This document shows, in pieces, positions 1 through 5,542 of a DNA stretch of 5,542 bases; position 1 is the stretch's first letter, and each line of letters starts with the position of its first letter. Source of the stretch: an uncultured Rickettsiales bacterium (GTDB lineage Bacteria > Pseudomonadota > Alphaproteobacteria > Rickettsiales > UBA1997). A program made the translations under genes and the position numbers. Under the pieces are notes generated by a model. That model was not told the origin of the DNA. It was given only the letters and a program-made list of their open reading frames with translations, and did not search any database. The stretch covers positions 1-5,542 of the forward strand of contig CALBSF010000274.1 of the NCBI GenBank assembly GCA_937927795.1. Direction: 5' to 3'.

Positions 1-624
1 ATTGAACATTTGCTTGCTGCAATTTGGGGCTGTGGAATTGATAATTTAATTGTTGAAATTAATGCGCCAGAAATTCCAATTATGGATGGAAGTTCCGAGC
101 CATTTGTTTTTATGATTGAATGCGCTGGAATCAATATTCAAGACGAGCCAAGAAAAATTGTAGAAATTTTAAAAACTGTTAGAGTTGAAGATGGTGATAA
201 ATTTATTGAAGTTACTCCGGCAAAAGATTTTGGCTTTGATTTAGGAATTGAATTTTTAAATTCAGCTGTAAAAAAACAAAATTTTACTTACAATACCACT
301 TCTCATTCTTTTAAAACCGATATTTGCAGAGCCCGCACTTTTACTTTCAAACATGAGATTGAACATTTGCAAAAGCTTGGCTTGATAAAGGGTGGTTCGC
401 TTGATAACGCAGTTGTTGCTGATGAAAATGGCGTAATTAATAAAGAAGGATTGCGCTTTAAAGATGAATTTGCGCGCCATAAAGCTTTAGATTTTATTGG
501 TGATATTTATCTAGCTGGACACTACATAGTTGGTCACTTTAATAGCTTCAAAACTGGTCATGGTTTAAATAATAAATTTTTACATAAATTATTTTTAGAT
601 CCAGAAAATTATCGTTTAATTTAA
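1..624 (+). CDS. lpxC: UDP-3-O-acyl-N-acetylglucosamine deacetylase LpxC (3' part; 5' end outside window)
   Basis: LpxC is a cytoplasmic zinc amidase that removes the acetyl group from UDP-3-O-acyl-GlcNAc, the committed step of lipid A synthesis. The frame is open from base 1, leaving 207 residues. E. coli LpxC has 305, and alignment from memory suggests about 76 N-terminal residues are missing. The fragment opens with IEHL, matching the E78-H79 catalytic base and zinc ligand. NAPEIPIMDGSS follows at residues 21-32. The C-terminal domain has RARTFTF, then RHKALDFIGD with H160 and D164 (positions of zinc ligands H238 and D242), and SFKTGHGLNN with H187 (catalytic H265). The spacings match E. 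coli closely, so the enzyme looks active. TTG at position 10 is not a start, because conserved sequence precedes it. The stop lies 13 bp before ribBX, so the two are probably co-transcribed. Confidence 0.96.
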   Translation: MEHLLAAIWGCGIDNLIVEINAPEIPIMDGSSEPFVFMIECAGINIQDEPRKIVEILKTVRVEDGDKFIEVTPAKDFGFDLGIEFLNSAVKKQNFTYNTTSHSFKTDICRARTFTFKHEIEHLQKLGLIKGGSLDNAVVADENGVINKEGLRFKDEFARHKALDFIGDIYLAGHYIVGHFNSFKTGHGLNNKFLHKLFLDPENYRLI

Positions 625-637
625 GAATTTACTTACG

Positions 638-1720
638 ATGTCTGATAAAAAAAAATTAGCCACAATTGAAGAAATAATTCAAGAAGCAAAAGATGGTAGG
701 ATGTTTATTTTAATTGACGATGAAGATCGAGAAAATGAAGGAGATCTTGTAATTCCAGCCCAAATGTGCGATTTTGAAAAAGTAAATTTTATGGCAAAAT
801 ATGGGCGTGGCTTAGTTTGTCTTGCTTTGGAAGAAAAAAGAGTAAAGCAATTGGAATTGCCTTTAATGTCTTTAAAAAACGAATCACGAAATAAAACCGC
901 ATTTACCGTTTCAATTGAAGCCAGAGAAGGAATTTCAACTGGAATTTCAGCTTTTGATCGCGCGAAAACCATATCAGATGCAATAAATCCAAATAAAACA
1001 AAAAATGATTTGGTAAGCCCTGGACATATATTTCCACTGCAAGCTCAAAATGGCGGCGTTCTAGTTAGAGCTGGACACACCGAAGCGGCGGTAGATATCG
1101 CAAAGCTTGCTGGCTTTGATCCGTCTGGCGTGATTTGCGAAATTATGAATGATGACGGCTCAATGGCAAGACTTCCAAATTTAATTGAGTTTGCCGCGCA
1201 GCATGATTTAAAAATCGCCACAATAGCTGATTTAATTGAATATCGTCGCCAAAATGAAAAATTAATTGAAGTTGTCAGAAAAGAAAAATTTACTCATTCT
1301 TTGGCTGGAGAATTTGATTTAACTATATATAAAAATAAAATTGATAATGTTGAGCATATCGCTCTAACTAAAGGAAAATTTGATGGAAACAAAGCAGCTT
1401 TAGTTAGAATGCATCACTTAAATATTTTAAGCGACTGTCTTAATGATGATAATAATCCAGCGAGCGGTCTGTTATTAAAATCTTTAAAAAAGATTTCTGA
1501 TGCTAACGAAGGAGCCCTCGTGTTAATTCGCCAACCAGATGAATCAATCGAACATCTATTTAATAAAAATAAAGAAAAAACTTTAAAAAATTATGGAATT
1601 GGCGCTCAAATTTTGTTGGATTTGGGAATTAAAAATATGACGCTATTAACTAATTCTGAAAAATCAGTTATTGGCCTTGAAGGCTATGGAATCAAGATTT
1701 GCGGCTATATTAAACCGTAA
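638..1720 (+). CDS. ribB: RibBX: 3,4-dihydroxy-2-butanone-4-phosphate synthase fused to a degenerate GTP cyclohydrolase II-like domain
   Basis: The N-terminal half (about residues 5-206) is a full RibB domain. It converts ribulose 5-phosphate to 3,4-dihydroxy-2-butanone 4-phosphate and formate in riboflavin synthesis. Visible motifs are the acidic Mg-binding loop DDEDRENEGDL (27-37), TAFTVSIEAREGISTG, PGHIFPLQAQ, and RAGHTEAAVD with the catalytic-type H147. The C-terminal half (about 218-360) has the RibA fold signature at its end (YGIGAQILLDLG from 319, LLTN, LEGYGI). It lacks the zinc cysteine cluster: the usual RVHSEC...LRCDCG region reads RMHHLNILSDC (257-267). The GRGIGL GTP-site motif is also absent. 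It matches the RibBX variant described from Proteobacteria and probably has no GTP cyclohydrolase II activity, so many databases would name it ribBA in error. The ATG is the only start, since an in-frame TAA at 617-619 is followed by no other start codon. No clear Shine-Dalgarno is present. It lies 13 bp after lpxC. Confidence 0.93.
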   Translation: MSDKKKLATIEEIIQEAKDGRMFILIDDEDRENEGDLVIPAQMCDFEKVNFMAKYGRGLVCLALEEKRVKQLELPLMSLKNESRNKTAFTVSIEAREGISTGISAFDRAKTISDAINPNKTKNDLVSPGHIFPLQAQNGGVLVRAGHTEAAVDIAKLAGFDPSGVICEIMNDDGSMARLPNLIEFAAQHDLKIATIADLIEYRRQNEKLIEVVRKEKFTHSLAGEFDLTIYKNKIDNVEHIALTKGKFDGNKAALVRMHHLNILSDCLNDDNNPASGLLLKSLKKISDANEGALVLIRQPDESIEHLFNKNKEKTLKNYGIGAQILLDLGIKNMTLLTNSEKSVIGLEGYGIKICGYIKP

Positions 1721-1725
1721 GTGAA

Positions 1726-1815
1726 AATGGATTGCTTCGCTTCGCTCGCAATGACGAATATTAAGATACATAAAAAAACTTCGTCATTGCGAGCTTAAAG
1801 CGCAGGCAGTCCATT
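1726..1815. repeat. Inverted pair of REP-like repeats between convergent genes
   Basis: Two copies of a roughly 32-35 bp unit (consensus start TCGTCATTGCGAGC, end TCCATT) face outward from a 21-nt centre (1759-1779). The inner arms 1744-1758 and 1780-1794 are perfectly complementary over 15 bp. The outer parts (1726-1743 and 1795-1815) pair imperfectly, with about 3 mismatches and 3 nt of indel. The centre carries seven A residues (1772-1778). Units of the type TCATTGCGAGC...GCAATCC are, from memory, dispersed widely in Rickettsia and other bacterial genomes. The position between the ribBX and waaA ends suggests the transcript hairpin could stop or protect both mRNAs, although no T-tract follows the stem on either strand, so it is not a textbook intrinsic terminator. 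The right end covers two bases of the waaA stop codon. Confidence 0.85.
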
Positions 1816-3067
1816 AAAGACCAACACCCACTCTATCAATAATATTTTTTACAACATCACTAGAATTTTCTACAACTTTTTTTGCCGCATTATTAATTAA
1901 ATCTCTGGTTTGAGAGCAAGATAAAAATCTTCTTGCCGCAACCACTAATTGCTCTTGATTTTCAATCATTATACAGCCTTTTTCTTTTAATAATTTTGAA
2001 TAAATTTCTTTAAAATTAGTAACTTTTCTACCCGAAATAATTGTGCAGCCAAGCCCAATTGCTTCAAATGGATTATGCCCGCCAACATCAACCAAAGAGC
2101 CACCGATAAAGGCAAAATCAACTAAAGAATAAAATATACCAAGCTCGCCTAAACTATCCGCAAGATAAATTTCTATAGAATTATCTATGTCTTGCAACTT
2201 ACTTCTTTGCGCAAATTTTATATCATCAAATAATAATTTTATTTCTTCGCCGCGATTAGGATGTCTTGGCGCGATAATTGTAAGTAAATTAGGAAATTCA
2301 ATTTTTAATTTTTTATGAGCTTCTATAATTATCAACTCTTCGCCGCTATGCGTGCTAGCTGCAAGCCAAATTTTTCTATCGCCAATTTGCGATTTTAATT
2401 TTTGTAATTTTTCATTATCAACCGCCAAATTATTAGCTTTAGATTTTAAATTACCGTAAAATAAAATTTCCCCATTGGTAAGTTTTGAAAAACGCTCTTG
2501 ATCTTCATTCATTTGCACAAAAATTGCGTCAAAATAATCAAAAACATTAAGTCCTAATTTTCGAGCTAAATTCCAGCGCTTAAAAGACTTTTCTGATATT
2601 CTAGCGTTAACTAAAAAAGTTGGAATTTTAAGCCTATTAGCTTCATAAATTAAATTTGGCCAAATTTCTGATTCAACAAAAATTGCCAAATTCATTTTCC
2701 AAGAACCAATAAAATCTTGCACGCAAAAATATGAGTCTACGGGCAAAAATTGATGAATAACTCTGCCCTCAAATTTTGGTAATTTTTCGTTGATTATTGA
2801 TGCAGATGTAAGAGTTGTGGTAGTAAATAAAATCGAAATTTTTGGAAAAGATTTTAATAATTCTTCAACCAAAATCATCGCTGAGTTTGCCTCACCAACA
2901 CTAACGGCGTGAATCCAAATCAATTGCCCTTGCGGCCTTGATATAGAAGCTTTTCCCAGCCTTTCTTGCAGTCGATGTTTATCTTCTTTCTTTTTATAAA
3001 CACGATAGAGTAAATAAAGCTCTAAAAAGGGATAAAGTATGATTGAAATTATGCGATAGATTAACAT
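1814..3067 (-). CDS. waaA: 3-deoxy-D-manno-octulosonic acid (Kdo) transferase
   Basis: WaaA (KdtA) is an inner-membrane-associated GT30 glycosyltransferase that moves Kdo from CMP-Kdo onto the lipid IVA precursor. The 417 residues compare well with 425 in E. coli. Residues 1-22 form a hydrophobic N-terminal anchor followed by a basic stretch (YKKKEDKHR). The acceptor domain has WIHAVSVGEA (51-60), with E59 at the catalytic-glutamate position, then VESEIWPN (131-138) and NARISEKS. The CMP-Kdo domain has AASTHSGEE (236-244), APRHPNR (266-272) and GGSLVDVGGHNPFEA (322-336). The ATG is fixed by an in-frame TAA four codons upstream with no start between. No clear Shine-Dalgarno is visible. It begins 18 bp after the monooxygenase stop, so it is probably its operon partner. 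Whether it adds one Kdo or several cannot be read from the sequence. The stop codon overlaps the intergenic repeat. Confidence 0.96.
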   Translation of the reverse strand: MLIYRIISIILYPFLELYLLYRVYKKKEDKHRLQERLGKASISRPQGQLIWIHAVSVGEANSAMILVEELLKSFPKISILFTTTTLTSASIINEKLPKFEGRVIHQFLPVDSYFCVQDFIGSWKMNLAIFVESEIWPNLIYEANRLKIPTFLVNARISEKSFKRWNLARKLGLNVFDYFDAIFVQMNEDQERFSKLTNGEILFYGNLKSKANNLAVDNEKLQKLKSQIGDRKIWLAASTHSGEELIIIEAHKKLKIEFPNLLTIIAPRHPNRGEEIKLLFDDIKFAQRSKLQDIDNSIEIYLADSLGELGIFYSLVDFAFIGGSLVDVGGHNPFEAIGLGCTIISGRKVTNFKEIYSKLLKEKGCIMIENQEQLVVAARRFLSCSQTRDLINNAAKKVVENSSDVVKNIIDRVGVGL

Positions 3068-3085
3068 GATAGAAAATAATTAACT

Positions 3086-4288
3086 TTAAAACCCGCCCGC
3101 AGATTTAATAAAAAACTTTTTTAACGGCCTTATTTTATTAACCAAGCCAAGACCAATATCGCGGGCAATTTTAATTGGTAAATTTTTAGTTTCAAAAAGA
3201 GAGTTTAAAATATCAGTTGCAACCAACATTTTTCTTGCCGCAATTTTAGCTTGTTTGTCGTAAGAATTTATAAGGTTATTTGAAGCGATATCAAGACCAG
3301 AAAATAAATTATTTTTTATTAAATTACGAAGAATTTTAATGCCGCAAATTGCTAAATTAAAGCCCTGCCCCGCTATTGGGTGAACTCCTGCTGCGGCATC
3401 TCCAATAAATAACATTTTTTTATGATAAAAATCTTTCGCCTCAACTAAAATTAATGGATAAGAAAATTTTTGAGAAATTATTGAAATATCCCCCAAAACA
3501 TTTTCCATTTTTTTATTTAATTGCTGTAAAAAATTTTCTTCATCTAAATCTAAAACCGCCTGAGCTTTTTCATTTGGTAAAATCCATACAATTGATGATT
3601 GATGCTGATTTTTAAAGGGCAAAATCGCTAAAGGTCCGCCAGGTAAAAATTTTTCATGAGCGATATTTTCGTGAGATTTCTGATGAGAACTATTAAAAAC
3701 AATTGCAATTTGATTATAATTTTTAACTGTGGTTGGAATTTGATAAGTTTCACGAAGCTTAGAAAAGCGCCCATCGCAGGCTAATATTAATTTTGAAGAT
3801 AAAATTTTTCCATCATTTAATTTTATTTTGCATAAATCTGAACAACCCTCACCTTCATGCAAAAAATCAATTGTCTGATAATAATTTGGGCAAAAAAGTG
3901 TAATGTTTTTTCTTTTTAGAATCTGATTTCTAAGTGCATTATGAATAAAATAACTTTCAATAATTTGTCCAAAATGACCATTTGCTTCATCAACTTCTAG
4001 CCCAATAAAATCAAGCTCAAATGGCGATTTATGGTCAGTTATTTTTATATCAGAAATTTCACCAGCATTTTTACTAACTTCATCAAAAATTCCAATTTCT
4101 TTAAATAATTCCAAAGAAGCCGCTGAAATTGCATAAGCCCTGCCATCTGGCTTTTTATCATGATTTACAATATCTTGTTTTTCAATTATCGCAATTCTTA
4201 ACTCATCACTAACATCTGCCAAAGCAAGAGCTGAGGTCATTCCAGCATATGATCCACCAATAATTACAATATCAAAATTTTCATTCAT
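3086..4288 (-). CDS. UbiH/UbiF/COQ6-family FAD-dependent monooxygenase, probably a ubiquinone-ring hydroxylase
   Basis: This is a class A flavoprotein monooxygenase of 400 residues, the usual length for the family. An N-terminal Rossmann motif VIIGGSYAG (8-16) binds the FAD ADP moiety. DGRAYAIS (48-55) matches the family's R..ALS site. ACDGRFSKLR (170-179) is the DG motif, FLPGGPLAILPF (214-225) the mid-domain motif, and GDAAAGVHPIAGQGFN (296-311) the second FAD motif. Members hydroxylate the ubiquinone ring (UbiH, UbiF, UbiI, UbiL, UbiM), and the exact position (C1, C5 or C6) cannot be assigned from sequence. Two departures from consensus are visible: S13 where the third glycine of GGGxxG is usual, and A300 where GDAAH/GNAAH is usual. 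The ATG is fixed by an in-frame TAA two codons upstream. It lies downstream of fumC across a palindrome and 18 bp before waaA. Confidence 0.92.
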   Translation of the reverse strand: MNENFDIVIIGGSYAGMTSALALADVSDELRIAIIEKQDIVNHDKKPDGRAYAISAASLELFKEIGIFDEVSKNAGEISDIKITDHKSPFELDFIGLEVDEANGHFGQIIESYFIHNALRNQILKRKNITLFCPNYYQTIDFLHEGEGCSDLCKIKLNDGKILSSKLILACDGRFSKLRETYQIPTTVKNYNQIAIVFNSSHQKSHENIAHEKFLPGGPLAILPFKNQHQSSIVWILPNEKAQAVLDLDEENFLQQLNKKMENVLGDISIISQKFSYPLILVEAKDFYHKKMLFIGDAAAGVHPIAGQGFNLAICGIKILRNLIKNNLFSGLDIASNNLINSYDKQAKIAARKMLVATDILNSLFETKNLPIKIARDIGLGLVNKIRPLKKFFIKSAGGF

Positions 4289-4328
4289 ATGTTATCGGTT
4301 ATATTAGTAAATTTTACCCAAAACAACC
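4289..4328 (-). promoter_or_regulatory. Possible promoter region for the monooxygenase-waaA pair
   Basis: If the palindrome at 4329-4355 ends fumC transcription, the two downstream genes need a start site in this 40-bp AT-rich stretch. Read on the minus strand it has a TAATAT -10-like hexamer about 17 bp after a poor -35 candidate (TGGTTG). Such matches are common by chance in this composition, so the assignment is weak. Read-through from fumC is the alternative. Confidence 0.2.
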
Positions 4329-4355
4329 ATCAAAAGGGGTCTGACCCCTTTTGAT
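4329..4355. terminator. GGGGTC/GACCCC palindrome, probable fumC terminator
   Basis: Arms 4329-4341 and 4343-4355 are perfect 13-bp inverted copies (ATCAAAAGGGGTC and complement) around a single central base, 4342. It starts just 2 bp past the fumC stop codon. Read leftward with fumC, it gives a GC-rich stem flanked by A-run and T4, compatible with a short intrinsic terminator. Its symmetry lets it work in both directions. The GGGGTC-N-GACCCC core also recurs, from memory, as a dispersed repeat in many bacterial genomes, so it may be a mobile or REP-type element reused as a terminator. Confidence 0.7.
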
Positions 4356-4357
4356 TT

Positions 4358-5542
4358 TTAGCCGATCATTTTTTTAGGGTCAACCCATTCATCAAATTGC
4401 TCTGAAGTAACTAAGCCTGAAGCAATGGCGGCTTGCTTTAAAGTTGCTCCTTCTTTGTGAGCTTTTTTAGCTATTTTTGCAGCATTATCATAGCCGATAT
4501 ATGGATTTAAAGCTGTTACCAACATTAAAGATTGCTCTAATAATTGCGTGATTCTTTCTTGATTTGCTTCAATTCCAACCAAGCACTGATCTATGAAACT
4601 ATTGATTCCATCAGATAATAAATTAACTGATTCGATAATATTTCTGATAATCATTGGTCTAAAAACATTAAGCTCAAAATGTCCATTTGAGCCACCAACA
4701 GTAACCGCCACATGATTTCCCATTACTTGACAAGCGATCATAGTTAAAGCTTCACACTGCGTTGGATTAACTTTTCCTGGCATGATTGAAGATCCTGGCT
4801 CATTTTCTGGCAAACTTATTTCACCAAGCCCAGAGCGAGGTCCTGAGGCTAAGAAACGAATATCGTTAGCAATTTTCATAATTGAAGTTGCAAGAGAATT
4901 TAGCGAACCAGAAAGATTTACTAATTCATCATTACAAGATAAAGCAAAAAACTTATTTTTATTTGTATAAAAACTATCAGCGTAATTTAAACCCAGTTTG
5001 AATAAATTAGAATCTTTAACGCTCCAAGCCCCATCAGATAAAGTTGTGCGACCCAATTGTAAATTTAACAATTCATTATAAATTTTTGTAAAACCCGAAA
5101 CTTCAGTTATTTTTTCAGCAAATTTTATAGCAAATTGCGGATGACAATTTAGTCCAGTTCCAACTGCAGTGCCGCCCTGAGCCAAATGACAAACATAAGA
5201 AATTGCTTGCGAAACAAAAACTGCAGCAGTTTGAATTTGCACTTTATAAGCCGAAAATTCCTGCCCCAAAGTTACAGGCGTTGCATCTTGTGTATGAGTT
5301 CTGCCAATTTTTACAATATTTAAAAATTCTTGTTCTTTTTTTCCAAGTTCATTGGCAAATTTTACTAAAGTTGGAAGTAATTTTTCATAAACAAGTAAAA
5401 CAGTTGCAACATGCATCGCTGTAGGGAAAGTGTCATTTGAACTTTGTCCTAAATTTACATGATCATTAGGATGAACTGGTGATTTTCCGCCTTTTGCTCC
5501 ATTAACTTTCTCATTAGCAACTGATGCAATAACTTCATTAAC
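4358..5542 (-). CDS. fumC: Class II fumarate hydratase FumC (5' end outside window)
   Basis: FumC is the oxygen-stable, iron-free, homotetrameric fumarase that hydrates fumarate to L-malate in the TCA cycle. The frame is open through the right edge, giving 394 residues beginning VNEVIASVANE. This corresponds to about residue 106 of E. coli FumC (467 aa), so about 105 residues are missing. The internal ATG at 5416 is not the start, because conserved HPNDHVNLGQSSND (fragment 24-37) precedes it. KIGRTHTQDATP holds the catalytic T82-H83 (H188 in E. coli). GGTAVGTGLN and the superfamily signature GSSIMPGKVNPTQ (250-262) follow, and the C-terminus is DPKKMIG. Fumarase is favoured over aspartase or argininosuccinate lyase by these motifs. 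The fragment is about 38 residues longer than expected because of an internal insertion, described separately. No other disruption is seen. Confidence 0.95.
   Translation of the reverse strand, partial: VNEVIASVANEKVNGAKGGKSPVHPNDHVNLGQSSNDTFPTAMHVATVLLVYEKLLPTLVKFANELGKKEQEFLNIVKIGRTHTQDATPVTLGQEFSAYKVQIQTAAVFVSQAISYVCHLAQGGTAVGTGLNCHPQFAIKFAEKITEVSGFTKIYNELLNLQLGRTTLSDGAWSVKDSNLFKLGLNYADSFYTNKNKFFALSCNDELVNLSGSLNSLATSIMKIANDIRFLASGPRSGLGEISLPENEPGSSIMPGKVNPTQCEALTMIACQVMGNHVAVTVGGSNGHFELNVFRPMIIRNIIESVNLLSDGINSFIDQCLVGIEANQERITQLLEQSLMLVTALNPYIGYDNAAKIAKKAHKEGATLKQAAIASGLVTSEQFDEWVDPKKMIG
4973..5092 (-). other. In-frame insertion of about 38 residues within FumC
   Basis: Fumarases normally run from the GGTAVGTGLN-helix segment (E. 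coli ...VITCAPFVTAPNKFEAL) straight into the central helices. Here the matching flanks are ITEVSG and FYTNKNKFFAL, but 40 residues (fragment 151-190, including RTTLSDGAWSVKDSN) replace the usual two. The length agrees: 394 residues minus 38 equals E. coli's remaining 362 minus its 6-residue C-terminal tail. The reading frame is kept and both flanks align. The segment has base composition like its surroundings. Only a small 6-bp hairpin was found in it (5055-5060 with 5068-5073), not a long palindrome. The exact borders are uncertain by a few residues. The comparison is against family members recalled from memory, not a computed alignment. Confidence 0.7.

Noticed and set aside
1..370. Identical 13-base stretch at 1-13 and 358-370, both encoding IEHL in the lpxC frame
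   Set aside because: LpxC is built of two related domains and the second site reads DIEYLQ in E. coli, so this is probably chance similarity in a duplicated fold rather than a DNA repeat.
262..480. Leftward open frame of 72 codons inside lpxC
   Set aside because: It lies opposite conserved LpxC catalytic sequence and its translation shows no recognisable family.
679..972. Leftward open frame of 97 codons inside ribBX
   Set aside because: It is the antisense shadow of the conserved RibB domain, with no start context of its own.
638..1720. Annotation as bifunctional RibBA with GTP cyclohydrolase II activity
   Set aside because: The zinc cysteines and the GRGIGL motif needed for that activity are absent.
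5414..5416. Start of fumC at the internal ATG
   Set aside because: The 42 upstream in-frame codons encode conserved fumarase sequence including HPND and GQSSND, so the gene continues past the right edge.
4782..5424. Two rightward open frames (4782-4970 and 5203-5424) inside fumC
   Set aside because: Both lie opposite conserved fumarase motifs and have no recognisable domains.
1..5542. Defence system, CRISPR array, prophage, tRNA, rRNA or intact transposon
   Set aside because: All long stretches are accounted for by five housekeeping genes, and the two intergenic gaps hold only palindromic elements.

Overview
The window comes from an AT-rich genome (about one third G+C by eye, not counted). 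All five genes are chromosomal housekeeping genes of a Gram-negative, respiring bacterium. The mix of lpxC and waaA (lipid A/Kdo), a UbiH-type FAD hydroxylase, class II fumarase, low G+C, and palindromic or REP-like elements between genes best fits an alphaproteobacterium of the Rickettsiales/Holosporales kind. The fumarase C-terminus (ending DPKKMIG) also resembles my memory of Rickettsia FumC. The lineage is inferred from protein similarity and could not be tested.

Layout: two genes run rightward and three leftward, converging near 1721-1813. Rightward: the 3' two-thirds of lpxC (from the left edge to 624), then 13 bp later ribBX (638-1720), a DHBP synthase fused to a degenerate GTP-cyclohydrolase-II-like domain. 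Leftward, in transcription order: fumC (from the right edge down to 4358, 5' end missing), a UbiH/UbiF/COQ6-family monooxygenase (4288-3086), then 18 bp later waaA (3067-1814). The convergent gap holds an inverted pair of REP-like repeats whose outer end overlaps the waaA stop codon. The fumC-monooxygenase gap holds a near-perfect GGGGTC/GACCCC palindrome that probably ends the fumC transcript.

Functionally, lpxC and waaA bracket Kdo-lipid A synthesis: first committed deacetylation, then Kdo transfer. ribBX makes the four-carbon precursor of riboflavin and hence FAD. The monooxygenase is a FAD enzyme that probably serves ubiquinone synthesis. Fumarase is a TCA enzyme. There is no sign of a defence system, phage, CRISPR array, RNA gene or intact transposon.

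The most notable points are: (1) an apparent in-frame insertion of about 38 residues in fumC at a surface-loop position, reminiscent of the selfish palindromic elements that sit inside Rickettsia genes; (2) a RibA-like half of RibBX that lacks the GTP cyclohydrolase II zinc cysteines and GTP-site motif; (3) the two palindromic elements, one of which supplies part of the waaA stop.
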